DNA of 64,000 nt from Affinundibacterium flavidum (GCF_014284175.1 NZ_JACOGA010000003.1:62001-126000), one strand, 5' to 3'. Counted from the first letter of the stretch, positions 17,500-26,572 are shown. Translations and numbers: made by a program. Notes: a model not told the origin generated them from the letters alone.

Positions 17500-17975
17500 T
17501 TTTTACCTTTCTGAGTACGGGCGATTTCAGCTGCGCGATGAATCCCAGCTCGTATTCGCATATAGGTTGCACAGCGACACAAATTTCCACCCATTGCGGC
17601 ATCAATGTCTGCATCACTTGGTTTCAGATTATCTTTCAACAAGGCCGCAGCACTCATGATTTGCCCAGCCTGGCAATAACCGCATTGGGGTACATCTAGC
17701 TCTTGCCAAGCTTGTTGCAAAGGCGTCGCAGCCTTGGGGTCAACACCTTCTATCGTCGTCACTTTTTGACGACCGACGCTAGACACCGGCGTCATGCATG
17801 AACGCGTCGGCACGCCGTTAATTTGCACCATGCAGGCACCACATTGCCCCACGCCACATCCATATTTGGTACCGACCAAGTTAAGGGAGTCACGCAAAGC
17901 CCATAGCAAAGGCGTGTCTGGAACGACGTCTAGCGATTTCATTTCGCCATTAACGCTTAGTGAATACTTACTCAT
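17496..17975 (-). CDS. 2Fe-2S subunit of the molybdenum hydroxylase (IorA type)
   Basis: 159 aa. N-terminal plant-type 2Fe-2S cluster: Cys40, Cys45, Cys48 and Cys60 (GCGVGQCGACMV). C-terminal helical 2Fe-2S cluster: Cys98, Cys101, Cys133 and Cys135 (CGYC, then CRC). All eight ligands are present. It carries electrons from the molybdenum site of the large subunit. There is no signal of its own, so it would be co-exported with the Tat-bearing partner. It is the first gene of the two-gene operon. Confidence 0.92.
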   Translation of the reverse strand: MSKYSLSVNGEMKSLDVVPDTPLLWALRDSLNLVGTKYGCGVGQCGACMVQINGVPTRSCMTPVSSVGRQKVTTIEGVDPKAATPLQQAWQELDVPQCGYCQAGQIMSAAALLKDNLKPSDADIDAAMGGNLCRCATYMRIRAGIHRAAEIARTQKGKK

Positions 17976-18023
17976 ACATACTCCTAAAGATCGGGCTTTT
18001 CAATTTGCAATTGGGATGCTGCC

Positions 18024-18059
18024 TGTTTGTGCTATTTGTGCTGCGTGTGCTGCGTGTGC
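18024..18059. repeat. 9-bp tandem repeat x4 just past a stop codon
   Basis: TGTTTGTGC, TATTTGTGC, TGCGTGTGC, TGCGTGTGC. It lies between the stop of the DUF4124 gene (18094, minus strand) and the start of the 2Fe-2S subunit gene. Confidence 0.8.
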
Positions 18060-18093
18060 TGTTCTTTCCAGCAAATGCATGATCTGCCGCTGA

Positions 18094-18891
18094 CTACTTG
18101 GCACATGCCTGTGCTATATCTTTGTCCAAACTACGTTTTTGCTGTTGCAGACTTTGCATGGTCGCGACATCAGCGCCTGCACGTAAATTCGCATTCACGA
18201 TTTCTAACTGCGTTTTCAAATTAGGGCATGGCAAACGCTTTTTCGAAACGAGACTGTCGGCGTCTGCCGGATTGTTTTCGTTTGAACTTGCGCCAGTCGT
18301 TTTGTCTGATTGCGTCGCCTTCGCACTTGATCTGTCCGATGCTTTATCTGCGGCTTTATCTGCGGCTTTATCTGCAGCTTTGTCCGTCGTTTGCGTTGTT
18401 GGTTGTGCTTGTTGCGCTTGTTGTGCTTTGCGTAAAGCTTGCACCATCTCGGCTTCGGGTACGACACCTAAACGCTTGATAAGCTCTCCACGCAAGGCGC
18501 GTTCTTGCATGCAATTTTTTTCTATGTTGGTGCGAATATCATTTGAATTACCTCGCACCGCGTAGATATCGGCAATCAATTGACTTTGTTCATCGCTATT
18601 CGATTTCGCCAACAAATCATTTTTTTGCGCACCACCTTCGCGCATCCAAATAATTTTCTTCGCTTCGTCACCGCGCCGCTTGCAAACTGGGTCGAGTGCT
18701 TCTGGCGTATCCGCGGAATTTTGTGTACGTGCCTGGTTACTTCCTATGACTACGCCCTGCTGTCCATTGGCACAAGGTTTGTCTTGATAGTTGCTACCAC
18801 AACGATACATAGTTTGTGACTGGGCACTCGCCGCAAGCAGGCTAAGAAAGATTCCTGTCATCGTGAAAGCAACTAAGAAACGCATCGACAT
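18094..18891 (-). CDS. Exported DUF4124-type protein
   Basis: 265 aa with a Sec signal peptide (hydrophobic run, cut near ASAQSQ). Right after it the DUF4124 core MYRCGSNYQDKPC is visible, a short Cys-containing motif common in betaproteobacterial periplasmic proteins of unknown role. The middle is helical and charged. Residues about 170-190 are a KAAD repeat from a 12-bp DNA repeat (18341-18379). The C-terminus has a coiled-coil-like segment (LQQQKRSLDKDIAQ). It is single, downstream of an exported methyltransferase gene but separated by a terminator. Confidence 0.75.
   Translation of the reverse strand: MSMRFLVAFTMTGIFLSLLAASAQSQTMYRCGSNYQDKPCANGQQGVVIGSNQARTQNSADTPEALDPVCKRRGDEAKKIIWMREGGAQKNDLLAKSNSDEQSQLIADIYAVRGNSNDIRTNIEKNCMQERALRGELIKRLGVVPEAEMVQALRKAQQAQQAQPTTQTTDKAADKAADKAADKASDRSSAKATQSDKTTGASSNENNPADADSLVSKKRLPCPNLKTQLEIVNANLRAGADVATMQSLQQQKRSLDKDIAQACAK
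18341..18379 (-). repeat. Coding 12-bp repeat (KAAD x3)
   Basis: GCTTTATCTGCG twice and GCTTTATCTGCA once on the plus strand, then a decayed copy. It encodes KAAD blocks in frame in the DUF4124 protein. Confidence 0.85.
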
Positions 18892-18920
18892 AAGACTTTT
18901 ATCCCATTCGGATCAACAAA

Positions 18921-18960
18921 TAAAAAAACCCAAACAACACAGATGTGATGAATGGGTTTT
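18921..18960 (-). terminator. Terminator of the exported methyltransferase gene
   Basis: On the minus strand AAAACCCA pairs with TGGGTTTT and is followed by a run of T. It lies 18 bp past the stop at 18978. Confidence 0.75.
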
Positions 18961-18977
18961 CGTCATGCCAGCAAATT

Positions 18978-19745
18978 TTATGGCTTTACAAATTTCAAAG
19001 TCATGCGATCACTCTCGCCAATTGCCGTGTATTTTTCTTTATCTTTGTCTTTGTTCGCTAAGACTGGTGGCAATGCCCAAACACCGCCTTCGTGATTCGC
19101 ATCATCCTTGGCATTTGCATTCACCTCTGACTTCGCAGCCAATTTAAAGCCTACGCTTTCCGCCAATTGAATGATGAAAGCTTCATGCACATACCCTGTG
19201 CTGGCTTTGGCATCTTGGGTCATACCAGAAGGCAGACGATGTTCAACAACGCCAAACACGCCACCTGGTTTCAATGCATCAAACGCACTTTGAAATACAT
19301 CTTTCACTGCGCTGTCATTGATGGCGATCCAATTATGCACATTACGAAAAGTCAACACGACGTCGACACTATTCTTTGGTGCGTAATCAATTTTCTTGCC
19401 AGGTGCGAAATCACCATACACCGCTTTGTCATAAACTGCTGGCATGGCTTCTAATTTGGTTTTCAATCTCGCGCCAGCACCCGCCAAGATCAGTTTGCCA
19501 TCTTTACGTACATAAGGAGCGAGAATTTCTGTGTACCAGCCGCCGCCAGGTGCCAATTCAACCACCGTTGATTTGGCGTCAACACCAAAGAATTTTAAGG
19601 TTTCATATGGATGACGCGCACCATCACGCACCACATTTTCAGGGCTACGCTGTGGATTTGCGATCGCCGCTTTCAAATCGTCACTAGCCAATACTGTTTG
19701 ACTACCTGCGGCAAAAATTGCCAACGCCAATAATATTTTCTTCAT
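18978..19745 (-). CDS. Exported class I SAM-dependent methyltransferase-like protein
   Basis: 255 aa from the ATG at 19745 (AAGGA upstream; a GTG two codons earlier is in frame). A clear Sec signal peptide (MKKILLALAIFAAGSQTVLAS) is followed by a Rossmann methyltransferase: VVELAPGGGWYTEIL (motif I), DVVLTFRNVHNW (motif IV) and LKPGGVFGVVEH (post-motif). An exported SAM enzyme is odd because SAM is cytoplasmic, yet this family of periplasmic-type methyltransferase-like proteins recurs in proteobacteria. The role is unknown and catalysis in the periplasm is doubtful. It ends in a terminator. Confidence 0.8.
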   Translation of the reverse strand: MKKILLALAIFAAGSQTVLASDDLKAAIANPQRSPENVVRDGARHPYETLKFFGVDAKSTVVELAPGGGWYTEILAPYVRKDGKLILAGAGARLKTKLEAMPAVYDKAVYGDFAPGKKIDYAPKNSVDVVLTFRNVHNWIAINDSAVKDVFQSAFDALKPGGVFGVVEHRLPSGMTQDAKASTGYVHEAFIIQLAESVGFKLAAKSEVNANAKDDANHEGGVWALPPVLANKDKDKEKYTAIGESDRMTLKFVKP

Positions 19746-19860
19746 CGCCACTTCCTTGAATTAAGTTGAACATCGAACGAGAATTCATCATCTACCGCTT
19801 GAAAAAACGAATCACTTAGATTGCGATTCGTTCTAAAAGGTAAATCGACTTATTAATCTA

Positions 19861-20204
19861 GGGTCTGTTGACATATATTTTAGTCAAGCGTTTCACTCAA
19901 AACGCAGGATGGCAAGGCGCATCTCGCCGCTGCGGCTGGCCGCCCCAGCAAGAGATGCAACGCTGTCCATCGTGCGTTTTGAGCGAAACCCTCCGGGAAT
20001 GGCTCAAATGGGCACATGGCGTTGTTGCAATCTGCTTATAGTGCCCGCACTACCGCGCAGCTTGCGGTGCAGTCAGGGTTTCGGACAGCATGCTGTCCGC
20101 TGACGTAACGGAGTTCCCTTGCAAGGAAACTTTCCTATAGCGATAGCCTAGCCCTGTGCCCATTTGCGCGCATTCGCTTGCCTAAAATATGTGTCAATAG
20201 ACCC
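19861..20204. mobile_element. MITE-like element, copy 1 (344 bp)
   Basis: It starts GGGTCTGTTGACATATATTT and ends with the inverted form of the same sequence (terminal inverted repeats of about 30 bp), flanked by TA on both sides. There is no transposase. The interior is built of nested hairpins: arms 19890-19912 and 19967-19989 pair, and GGACAGCATGCTGTCC at 20083-20098 is a perfect palindrome. A second copy is at 33267-33701. Confidence 0.85.
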
Positions 20205-20345
20205 TAGTTAGAGCAAACAATTCACAATTAGTTCATCAAATCTAACAATCGCTTTTGCAAATCTCGGTTCATCATCCAGCGCCTGAGGTTTTTAAATTAA
20301 TGTGTTGGCCTTGTATTGGACTTGTATTGGCTTTGTGTTGGCGTT
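20205..20345. other. 141 bp between the element and the HDOD gene
   Basis: No gene; it holds the 11-bp repeat at 20301-20344. Confidence 0.5.
20301..20344. repeat. 11-bp tandem repeat x4 abutting a stop codon
   Basis: TGTGTTGGCCT, TGTATTGGACT, TGTATTGGCTT, TGTGTTGGCGT. The stop of the minus-strand HDOD gene begins 2 bp later. Confidence 0.85.
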
Positions 20346-21200
20346 TTACGCGATGACTTTCAAAATATGCGCGATTTCATGTCGTGTCTCTATCATCAAG
20401 CGCTCAGTCTTTTCTTCATCAAGATTCAGATTCTTCAAGGCAACCGGCATGGCGTTCCAATCGATATCACTTAGGGATTGCTTGACGAAAGCGACATCCA
20501 GAAAATCTGCTGCAGCGATCACGTCGGTGAGTGTAGGACGACTATGTTCAGGCAGGTCTGTGCGTTTTCGGTTCATCACTGCTTCCCGAATGTCATCAGA
20601 TACTTCCCAGCTTTCCAAGATCGCGACTCCGATATCAGCATGCCATTGATCAATCAAGTCCCACAAGGCTTCGCTTGAAGTAAAAAGGCCTTGATAATTA
20701 TGCGCACGACTTAAGATATAAAATTTACCAATATCATGTAAGAGCCCTGCGACCATCGCTTTATCTGGGCTTAACTTTGTACGATTTTTGGCGATAACAA
20801 AGGATAAGGCTGCGACGCGCATACTACGTGTCCATAAACCTTCCATAGGTTCAGACATTGAAGTATCTTCTTGCTGATCTTTTAATTGCTTCATGCCAAC
20901 AGAAATCGCGATATTTCTAACGACACCAAATCCGAGCAGAGTCACAGCAACGCGTAACTCTTCAATCTTCTTGGAAGTGCGATTAAACATCGGCGTATTT
21001 GACAACATCAAAATTTGTGCTGACAAGACTGGCTCGGTACTAATGATACGTGCCACCTGATCACCAGGCATATTGGCATCATCCAAAGCATGACGGATTT
21101 TCATCGTCGTTTTGAGTGATGTAGGAAATACCAAATTTCGGGACGATAACTCGGCACTCAGTCCCTTAATAAATTCAAATTCTGATTCTCGTTGATTCAT
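20346..21200 (-). CDS. HDOD domain protein
   Basis: 284 aa from the ATG at 21200; the frame stays open to 21260 but those residues do not fit the domain. HDOD core at about residues 15-215: LVFPTSLKTTMKIRHALDD, IISTEPVLSAQILMLSNTPMFN, TLLGFGVVRNIAI, and the HD-like GLLHDIGKFYIL. HDOD proteins are signalling relatives of HD phosphohydrolases and often work with c-di-GMP or two-component systems. It is divergent from a gene pair that includes a YcgR-like c-di-GMP receptor, which suggests a shared motility or signalling role. Output is unknown. Confidence 0.85.
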   Translation of the reverse strand: MNQRESEFEFIKGLSAELSSRNLVFPTSLKTTMKIRHALDDANMPGDQVARIISTEPVLSAQILMLSNTPMFNRTSKKIEELRVAVTLLGFGVVRNIAISVGMKQLKDQQEDTSMSEPMEGLWTRSMRVAALSFVIAKNRTKLSPDKAMVAGLLHDIGKFYILSRAHNYQGLFTSSEALWDLIDQWHADIGVAILESWEVSDDIREAVMNRKRTDLPEHSRPTLTDVIAAADFLDVAFVKQSLSDIDWNAMPVALKNLNLDEEKTERLMIETRHEIAHILKVIA

Positions 21201-21430
21201 TGCTAATAGTAAATAATTTCGTGAGTGACATTGTTTTTCGAATTTGCCATGGTAAAACAAATGCAGAACTTGGTGTCCATTTATCTCAATAAGCTGTTTT
21301 TTTTGTGGAAAAATCCATAATCACCACATCTAGGCGCAGAAACTGAACAAAAACACAGGCTTACCATTGGGGCAAAAGAAACTTTCTGGTAACCTAACTA
21401 ACAACTTTAAATAAGCTCGGGAGAACCCGT

Positions 21431-21802
21431 ATGTTTACCGAAGACGATTTTTTTGCGATTAGTAAGTTTTTAAAACTCGGTGTGCGGATCACGGTAAAAA
21501 ACCCCATGGGACAAAACCCGGTATTTTCTACTAATTTTCCGAACCCAAAAGGTGGTACTGTCACAATCGAAGTAAGTAGTTTATACGATGTAGAGAAAAA
21601 ATTACGTGCTCTGCTAGCCAGTGATATTCCCGTAAAAACCAAACTCACGCCGCTAACCTATCTGGGAACTAATTTCCAAGGTGTTTTATATTGCACCAAA
21701 GGTACCAATGATTTTGTAGTACAAGAAACGCGCAATATTTTTGGCATGGAGTCAAAAGCGATTATTCGCAGCGCGGAACATTTTATTCAGTTATTACAAT
21801 AG
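21431..21802 (+). CDS. Uncharacterised 123-aa protein upstream of the PilZ gene
   Basis: I do not recognise a family. It is soluble and starts MFTEDDFFAISKFLKLGVR, with GGGAGAA as ribosome binding site. It looks like a mix of helices and strands, with conserved-looking TPLTYLGTNFQGVLYC and a final helix. It lies 40 bp before the YcgR-like gene, so the two are probably co-transcribed and may share a c-di-GMP or flagellar role; that is inference from position only. Confidence 0.6.
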   Translation: MFTEDDFFAISKFLKLGVRITVKNPMGQNPVFSTNFPNPKGGTVTIEVSSLYDVEKKLRALLASDIPVKTKLTPLTYLGTNFQGVLYCTKGTNDFVVQETRNIFGMESKAIIRSAEHFIQLLQ

Positions 21803-21842
21803 AGTCTTACATGCTTCAAAGAATACATAGTAAAGGATGTCC

Positions 21843-22574
21843 ATGTCGGCCTCGCTAAGCAATGAACAAATCGAGGATCGTTATTTTCTGCTTGGTCAGG
21901 TAGAAATTCTCAGCACGCTCAATGATCTCGCGCACAGACGAGAACCTGTCTCTGTCTATTTCAATGGTGGTCAACATTTCATTTTGAGCCTGATCTTATC
22001 AGCGCGCCCCGATGGACTGGTATTCGATCTCGGTGGTGATCCAAAATCAAATGCCTTATTAGAAAAAGCCCAGCAATGCGTTTTCATGGCGTTTCCAGAT
22101 GGAATTCGAGTGCAGTTCAGCGGTTTTAATCCTCAACGTTTTGGTTGGGGTGATCAGGACGCATTTTGGGTACCAATTCCGACCAGAATTATTCGCCTGC
22201 AAAGACGTGAGAGCTATCGGAATTTATTACCGATAGCCAATCCTTTTCGTGCCAAATTGAGCGACCAGGATGGCGATTTGATCGCAAATTGGCCGATGCA
22301 TGATTTAAGTGTAGGTGGTTTTGGCGTCGTGATCGATGGTGAGCCGAAATTCAAAGTAGGCGACACCATCCATAGGGTTTGGATCACGCTATCGCCCAAA
22401 ACCAATTTGCAGTGCCCAGTCGTGGTCAGGCATATCACCCAAATCGACAAGAGCAAAGGAATACGCTATCAAATCGGCTTTAGCTTTGTTGATTTGCCAC
22501 GCGCAATGGATATCGCGGTGCAAAGAACGATTATCAATATCGAATATGAGCGTCATCGCTTGTTAGGAAAATAA
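21843..22574 (+). CDS. YcgR-like PilZ protein (c-di-GMP flagellar brake)
   Basis: 243 aa from the ATG at 21843, with TAAAGG nine bases upstream; an ATG at 21837 overlaps that site. N-terminal YcgR domain (residues 1-115), then a PilZ domain with both c-di-GMP motifs: RLQRRESYR (RxxxR) and DLSVGGFG (DxSxxG). Family knowledge: YcgR binds c-di-GMP and slows the flagellar motor. No flagellar gene is in the window. The preceding 123-aa gene is probably in the same operon. Confidence 0.9.
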   Translation: MSASLSNEQIEDRYFLLGQVEILSTLNDLAHRREPVSVYFNGGQHFILSLILSARPDGLVFDLGGDPKSNALLEKAQQCVFMAFPDGIRVQFSGFNPQRFGWGDQDAFWVPIPTRIIRLQRRESYRNLLPIANPFRAKLSDQDGDLIANWPMHDLSVGGFGVVIDGEPKFKVGDTIHRVWITLSPKTNLQCPVVVRHITQIDKSKGIRYQIGFSFVDLPRAMDIAVQRTIINIEYERHRLLGK

Positions 22575-22690
22575 TCAGGGAGCTTGCTGGATACCTCGAT
22601 GTCGTAAGTCTACGCCTTCTTCCTCCTTAGGCTTGATCCAATCAATCCTGCATTTACGCATTTTTTCTACTTTTCATTTTTTCGCCCATC

Positions 22691-23341
22691 ATGCAAGAAT
22701 CTCTCTTCGATACTCCGCACAGAGGCGAACAAATACAATTAGAAGACGCGACGTTACTCTACTACCCGCGGTTTTATGACGAGGCGAAAGCAGACGAATT
22801 ATTCCGCGTATTGCAACTGCAAATTCCATGGCGGCAGGAGCAAACACGTATCGCTGGCATACCACGTTTACAACCACGACTCAGCGCAGGGTTTGGTGAT
22901 GCGGATGCAGAATATACCTACTCTGGCTTGCATCTGCTTCCGCTACCTTGGCATCCGCACTTGTTAGACATTAAGAACGATATTGAACATGCGATTGCAG
23001 GCGAAGTGAAGATGCGAGGACCTCAGCACTTTAATAGTGTTTTACTCAATTACTACCGCGATGAGCGCGACAGCATGGGTTGGCATAGCGACGATGAAAC
23101 TGAATTGGGACTGCAACCCGTGATCGCCTCCTTGAGCTTGGGAGGTAGCAGGACTTTCGCGCTCAAACATCGGGAGCGTAAAGATTTGCGCTACAAAATA
23201 CCCCTAGCGCACGGCAGCCTTTTAATTATGTCTGGCGATACACAAAGTCACTGGCTGCATGCGATCGCAAAAGAAACACTAGCCTGCGATGCCCGAATTA
23301 ACCTGACTTTCCGTCAGATCTTCCCAAGCAAAATTATCTGA
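22691..23341 (+). CDS. alkB: AlkB-like 2-oxoglutarate/Fe(II) dioxygenase
   Basis: 216 aa. The double-stranded beta-helix is clear: LLNYYRDERDSMGWHSDDE carries the HxD iron ligands (His132, Asp134), LSLGGSRTFALKH follows, the distal His is in SHWLHAI (His187 or His190), and RINLTFRQ holds the 2-oxoglutarate Arg. The layout, without a long N-terminal extension, matches the AlkB/ALKBH2-3 group that removes methyl groups from 1-methyladenine and 3-methylcytosine. Single gene; no adaptive-response ada is near. Confidence 0.88.
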   Translation: MQESLFDTPHRGEQIQLEDATLLYYPRFYDEAKADELFRVLQLQIPWRQEQTRIAGIPRLQPRLSAGFGDADAEYTYSGLHLLPLPWHPHLLDIKNDIEHAIAGEVKMRGPQHFNSVLLNYYRDERDSMGWHSDDETELGLQPVIASLSLGGSRTFALKHRERKDLRYKIPLAHGSLLIMSGDTQSHWLHAIAKETLACDARINLTFRQIFPSKII

Positions 23342-23533
23342 ATTAGCGATAATTCTGCCTCAACTTCGTCATTCACCGACCCGTTTCCGCCATTCGCCGA
23401 ATACGGCATGACTTCCCGAACCGCCTGTTTTATCTTATCGATGTGGCGCACGACATTGTGTGCCAAACGAATAATTTATCAAACCAAATACAGCTCACAT
23501 CTGAGTTAAACGCAGACATCGAAAGGAAACATC

Positions 23534-23908
23534 ATGTTATTTCGCAATCGCAGCAATCGCATAGATCGCATCAATGGCTACAACAGCAAAGATAACATCA
23601 GTTTCGGCATCGTCTTAATCGTCATCGGCAGCTTCTTCTTATTGGATCGTCTCGATATGATCAATGCCCGTGAATACTATCAATACTGGCCAGCCTTAAT
23701 CGCCTTGTCCGGCGTGATCTGTGTTGTACGTGCAAGCCAACTTTCCGAAGTACTCGATGGTTTTATGCAGATCGGTATCGCTGCATGGTTGTATGCGGTG
23801 ACTCAGCATCTATATGGCCTGACTTGGTCGAATAGCTGGCCACTCTTTATTATCGCGATAGGCATCAATATTGTGATCAAGTATTTTGCAGAAAAACCAA
23901 AAGCCTGA
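23534..23908 (+). CDS. LiaI/LiaF-like small membrane protein
   Basis: 124 aa with AAAGGA upstream. Four short hydrophobic segments in two helical hairpins: FGIVLIVIGSFFLLDRLDMI, then YYQYWPALIALSGVICVV, then a second pair near the end. The YWP motif after the first pair is the hallmark of the LiaI-LiaF-like transmembrane region, here without the C-terminal beta domain. First gene of a four-gene operon (23534-26572). Confidence 0.8.
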   Translation: MLFRNRSNRIDRINGYNSKDNISFGIVLIVIGSFFLLDRLDMINAREYYQYWPALIALSGVICVVRASQLSEVLDGFMQIGIAAWLYAVTQHLYGLTWSNSWPLFIIAIGINIVIKYFAEKPKA

Positions 23909-23989
23909 TTCACACGCAGCCGCCATTCACCAGATCAATTTAATTCCCTGATATCCCCTATTTCGACGTCTCGTCTACAAAGGAAAATT

Positions 23990-24691
23990 ATGAAAAACGC
24001 TAACCCACAACAGCGCCTCTTGCTCGGCGCCTTCATCGTGATCATCGGCGCATTAGCGCTACTCGATAATCTACGCATCTTCAACACCAGCGATCTGTTG
24101 CAATTCTGGCCTACAGTATTCGTGATTGCTGGCGCAATTAAATTATCTCAAGCAAATACACGATCCGGCTATATCGTTGGTGGTGGCCTCATGGCAGCAG
24201 GAACGATCATGACTCTCGGCCGTCTGGGTATTATCAGCATCCGTATGCGTGATTTGTGGCCAGTGTTATTGATTGCCGCAGGCATGCTGGTGATTTTTAA
24301 AGACAAAACGACGAGCTTAATACATGGCGTAAACCGCAATATTGCATCAGAAAACAATTCCAATGATTCTTTACTCGACATCGTAGCGCTTATGAGTGGT
24401 CATCAAGGGAATATCGCGTCTTCTGATTTTCGTGGTGGTGCGATCACAGCAGTGATGGGCGGTGTTGAGCTTGACCTACGTAATGCAGTGATTCAAACTG
24501 AAGCCGTATTGAACGTCACAGCATTTTGGGGTGGCATCTCATTGAAGATTCCTGCTGACTGGACGGTCGTCAACAATGGCTTTGCTTTCTTAGGTGGCAT
24601 CGATGATTCTAGCGTGCCGACGATGAATGCGAGCAAGCGTCTGATTTTGACTGGCACTGCAGTGATGGGTGGAGTGGAAATTAAGAACTAA
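23990..24691 (+). CDS. LiaF-like protein (membrane segment plus C-terminal beta domain)
   Basis: 233 aa. Four membrane segments in the first 110 residues repeat the FWP / LWP pattern (LLQFWPTVFVIAGAI, MRDLWPVLLIAAG). The C-terminus is the LiaF-type beta-helix domain with AVMGGVELDLRNA, AFWGGISLKIP and a final GTAVMGGVEI. In Firmicutes LiaF inhibits the LiaS kinase of an envelope-stress response. Here the downstream kinase is of the LytS type, which suggests an analogous sensing set built from different parts. Confidence 0.85.
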   Translation: MKNANPQQRLLLGAFIVIIGALALLDNLRIFNTSDLLQFWPTVFVIAGAIKLSQANTRSGYIVGGGLMAAGTIMTLGRLGIISIRMRDLWPVLLIAAGMLVIFKDKTTSLIHGVNRNIASENNSNDSLLDIVALMSGHQGNIASSDFRGGAITAVMGGVELDLRNAVIQTEAVLNVTAFWGGISLKIPADWTVVNNGFAFLGGIDDSSVPTMNASKRLILTGTAVMGGVEIKN

Positions 24692-24718
24692 GTTTCGAAC
24701 CCCAAAAAAAGAGTAACG

Positions 24719-25783
24719 ATGAATCCTATCCTATCCAACCTGCGTCATATCAGCTTAAGTTACGCCATTTGGTTATTGGTAGGATGTTTGCTGGCAGCAT
24801 TGTTGGTATTGACCAATAGCAGTCCCTGGAGCAATGCACTGCTTTTTGCGATTCCTATGAGCTTGGTATTTGGCGGTGTTGCTGCATCGGCTTACTATGT
24901 AGGCCGATCCTTACCGTTAAAAAACCGACGCTTTTTTATGGTTACGGGAATATTTGGTGGTGCGGCATTGTTGTATGGTGCGATCTGGGTTTTACTTTGC
25001 TTTTTGTGGAATAAAATTTGCGGCCTGTTTGCTGAAAACTGGGCTGGCATCGATCTTAATCAGCACTTGGCAGGCGTGCTTTTTATTTGTGGCACCTTGT
25101 TGTATCTGCTATCTATCTTGGTGTATGACGTCTTACTGGCGCTCGATAATGTGCGTCAGGCAGAACGTCGTGAAGCAGCATCAGAAGTCATGGCGCGTGA
25201 TGCTGAATTGCAAGTACTACGCACCCAAATTAATCCTCACTTCTTGTTTAATAGCCTTAACTCGATCAGCGCCTTAACCGCAATTGATGCCGCCGGTGCA
25301 CGCAGCATGACGATAGAATTAGCGCAATTTTTTCGACAAACTTTGGCCTTATCTGAGAAACAAAAAATTCTGTTGCATGAAGAAATCGCGCTATGCAATC
25401 ATTTTTTGGCGATAGAAAAAATCCGCTTCGGCAAGAAACTACAAGTGCAGATAGAACTCGATGTACAAGCAGAAAACTGCATGATCCCACCTATGCTGTT
25501 ACAGCCCTTATTGGAAAACGCGATTAAGCACGGCATTCGGGATCTGGTCGACGGCGGCACGATTCTGGTCTGTACCAAAGTGCGTGCGCCCTGGCTGTAT
25601 ATTGCGATTGAGAATCCTGTCGATATCCAAGCAAGCCCGGCGGCAGGAACTGGCACCGGACTCAAAAACCTGCAAGCGCGGATGCGTAGTTTATATGGCG
25701 ACAAATCCAGAGTTGAATGGCAAGCCACCGAAGAACAATTCCGGGTTGAGATTACTCTGCCTTTAGAACTCAGCAATGCTTGA
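24719..25783 (+). CDS. LytS/YpdA-type sensor histidine kinase
   Basis: 354 aa. Four membrane segments (residues 15-130), then a short coiled linker and a His_kinase domain with phospho-acceptor His174 in NPHFLFNSLNSISAL. The ATPase has the N-box LLENAIKHGIRD and a G-box GTGLKNLQARM, as in the LytS family. It lies 27 bp after the LiaF-like gene and 57 bp before a LytTR regulator, its clear partner. Confidence 0.92.
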   Translation: MNPILSNLRHISLSYAIWLLVGCLLAALLVLTNSSPWSNALLFAIPMSLVFGGVAASAYYVGRSLPLKNRRFFMVTGIFGGAALLYGAIWVLLCFLWNKICGLFAENWAGIDLNQHLAGVLFICGTLLYLLSILVYDVLLALDNVRQAERREAASEVMARDAELQVLRTQINPHFLFNSLNSISALTAIDAAGARSMTIELAQFFRQTLALSEKQKILLHEEIALCNHFLAIEKIRFGKKLQVQIELDVQAENCMIPPMLLQPLLENAIKHGIRDLVDGGTILVCTKVRAPWLYIAIENPVDIQASPAAGTGTGLKNLQARMRSLYGDKSRVEWQATEEQFRVEITLPLELSNA

Positions 25784-25840
25784 ATCATCCGAAACAACTA
25801 ACCCCACAGAAATAATCCCAAAGAAATAAAAAGAAAATCT

Positions 25841-26572
25841 ATGAGCACAACACTACGCGCCCTGATCATCGACGACGAAGAATTGGCTCGCCGTCTTAGC
25901 AAAGAATACTTGCGTGCACATACCGACATTGAAATCGTCGGCGAATGCGAAAATGGTTTAGAGGCCGTTGATGCGATTACAGCACTGCAACCTGATCTCA
26001 TTTTTCTCGATATGCAAATGCCCAAGTTAAATGGCTTTGAAGTCTTAGAAGCCACCGGACGTCGAGATGGTGTGATCTTCACTACTGCGTATGATCAATA
26101 TGCGCTCAAAGCCTTTGATCAACATGCGATCGACTATTTATTGAAGCCCTATTCACAACAACGCTTTGACGAAGCTTTAAGCAAAGCGCGCAAATTATTG
26201 GGGCAGAATCCTCCCGAAGTAGCGAATTTAGTCGCGCAAACCAATGCCATGCCGGAACGTCTGATTGTCCGGGATCGCGGCCAGACCCATGTGGTTCCTG
26301 TTGCACAAATCGATTACATAGAAGCACAGGACGATTATGTGCAAATCCATTTCAATGGTAAATCTCTACTCAAAACACAAAGCCTGACGGATTTAGAGAA
26401 ACAACTCGATCCAGCACTTTTTGTACGTATTCACCGCTCGACTATCATCCGGCTACAAGCATTAAAATGCTTAGAACGTGCAAGCAAAGACAGTTATCAA
26501 GCTGTGATGCTCAATGGTGTTAATCTTCCGATTAGCCGTTCTGGCTATGACCGTATCAAGGGAATGCTGTAA
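25841..26572 (+). CDS. LytTR-family response regulator
   Basis: 243 aa. Receiver at 1-120 with Asp57 (IFLDMQMPKLNG) and Lys in YLLKPYS. The DNA-binding LytTR domain at 140-243 shows VPVAQIDYIEAQDDYVQIH and FVRIHRSTIIRL, its typical beta-strand pattern. It is the cognate partner of the LytS-type kinase just upstream. Its targets are probably the promoter of this same operon and envelope genes, but no LytTR site pair was located by eye. Confidence 0.92.
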   Translation: MSTTLRALIIDDEELARRLSKEYLRAHTDIEIVGECENGLEAVDAITALQPDLIFLDMQMPKLNGFEVLEATGRRDGVIFTTAYDQYALKAFDQHAIDYLLKPYSQQRFDEALSKARKLLGQNPPEVANLVAQTNAMPERLIVRDRGQTHVVPVAQIDYIEAQDDYVQIHFNGKSLLKTQSLTDLEKQLDPALFVRIHRSTIIRLQALKCLERASKDSYQAVMLNGVNLPISRSGYDRIKGML

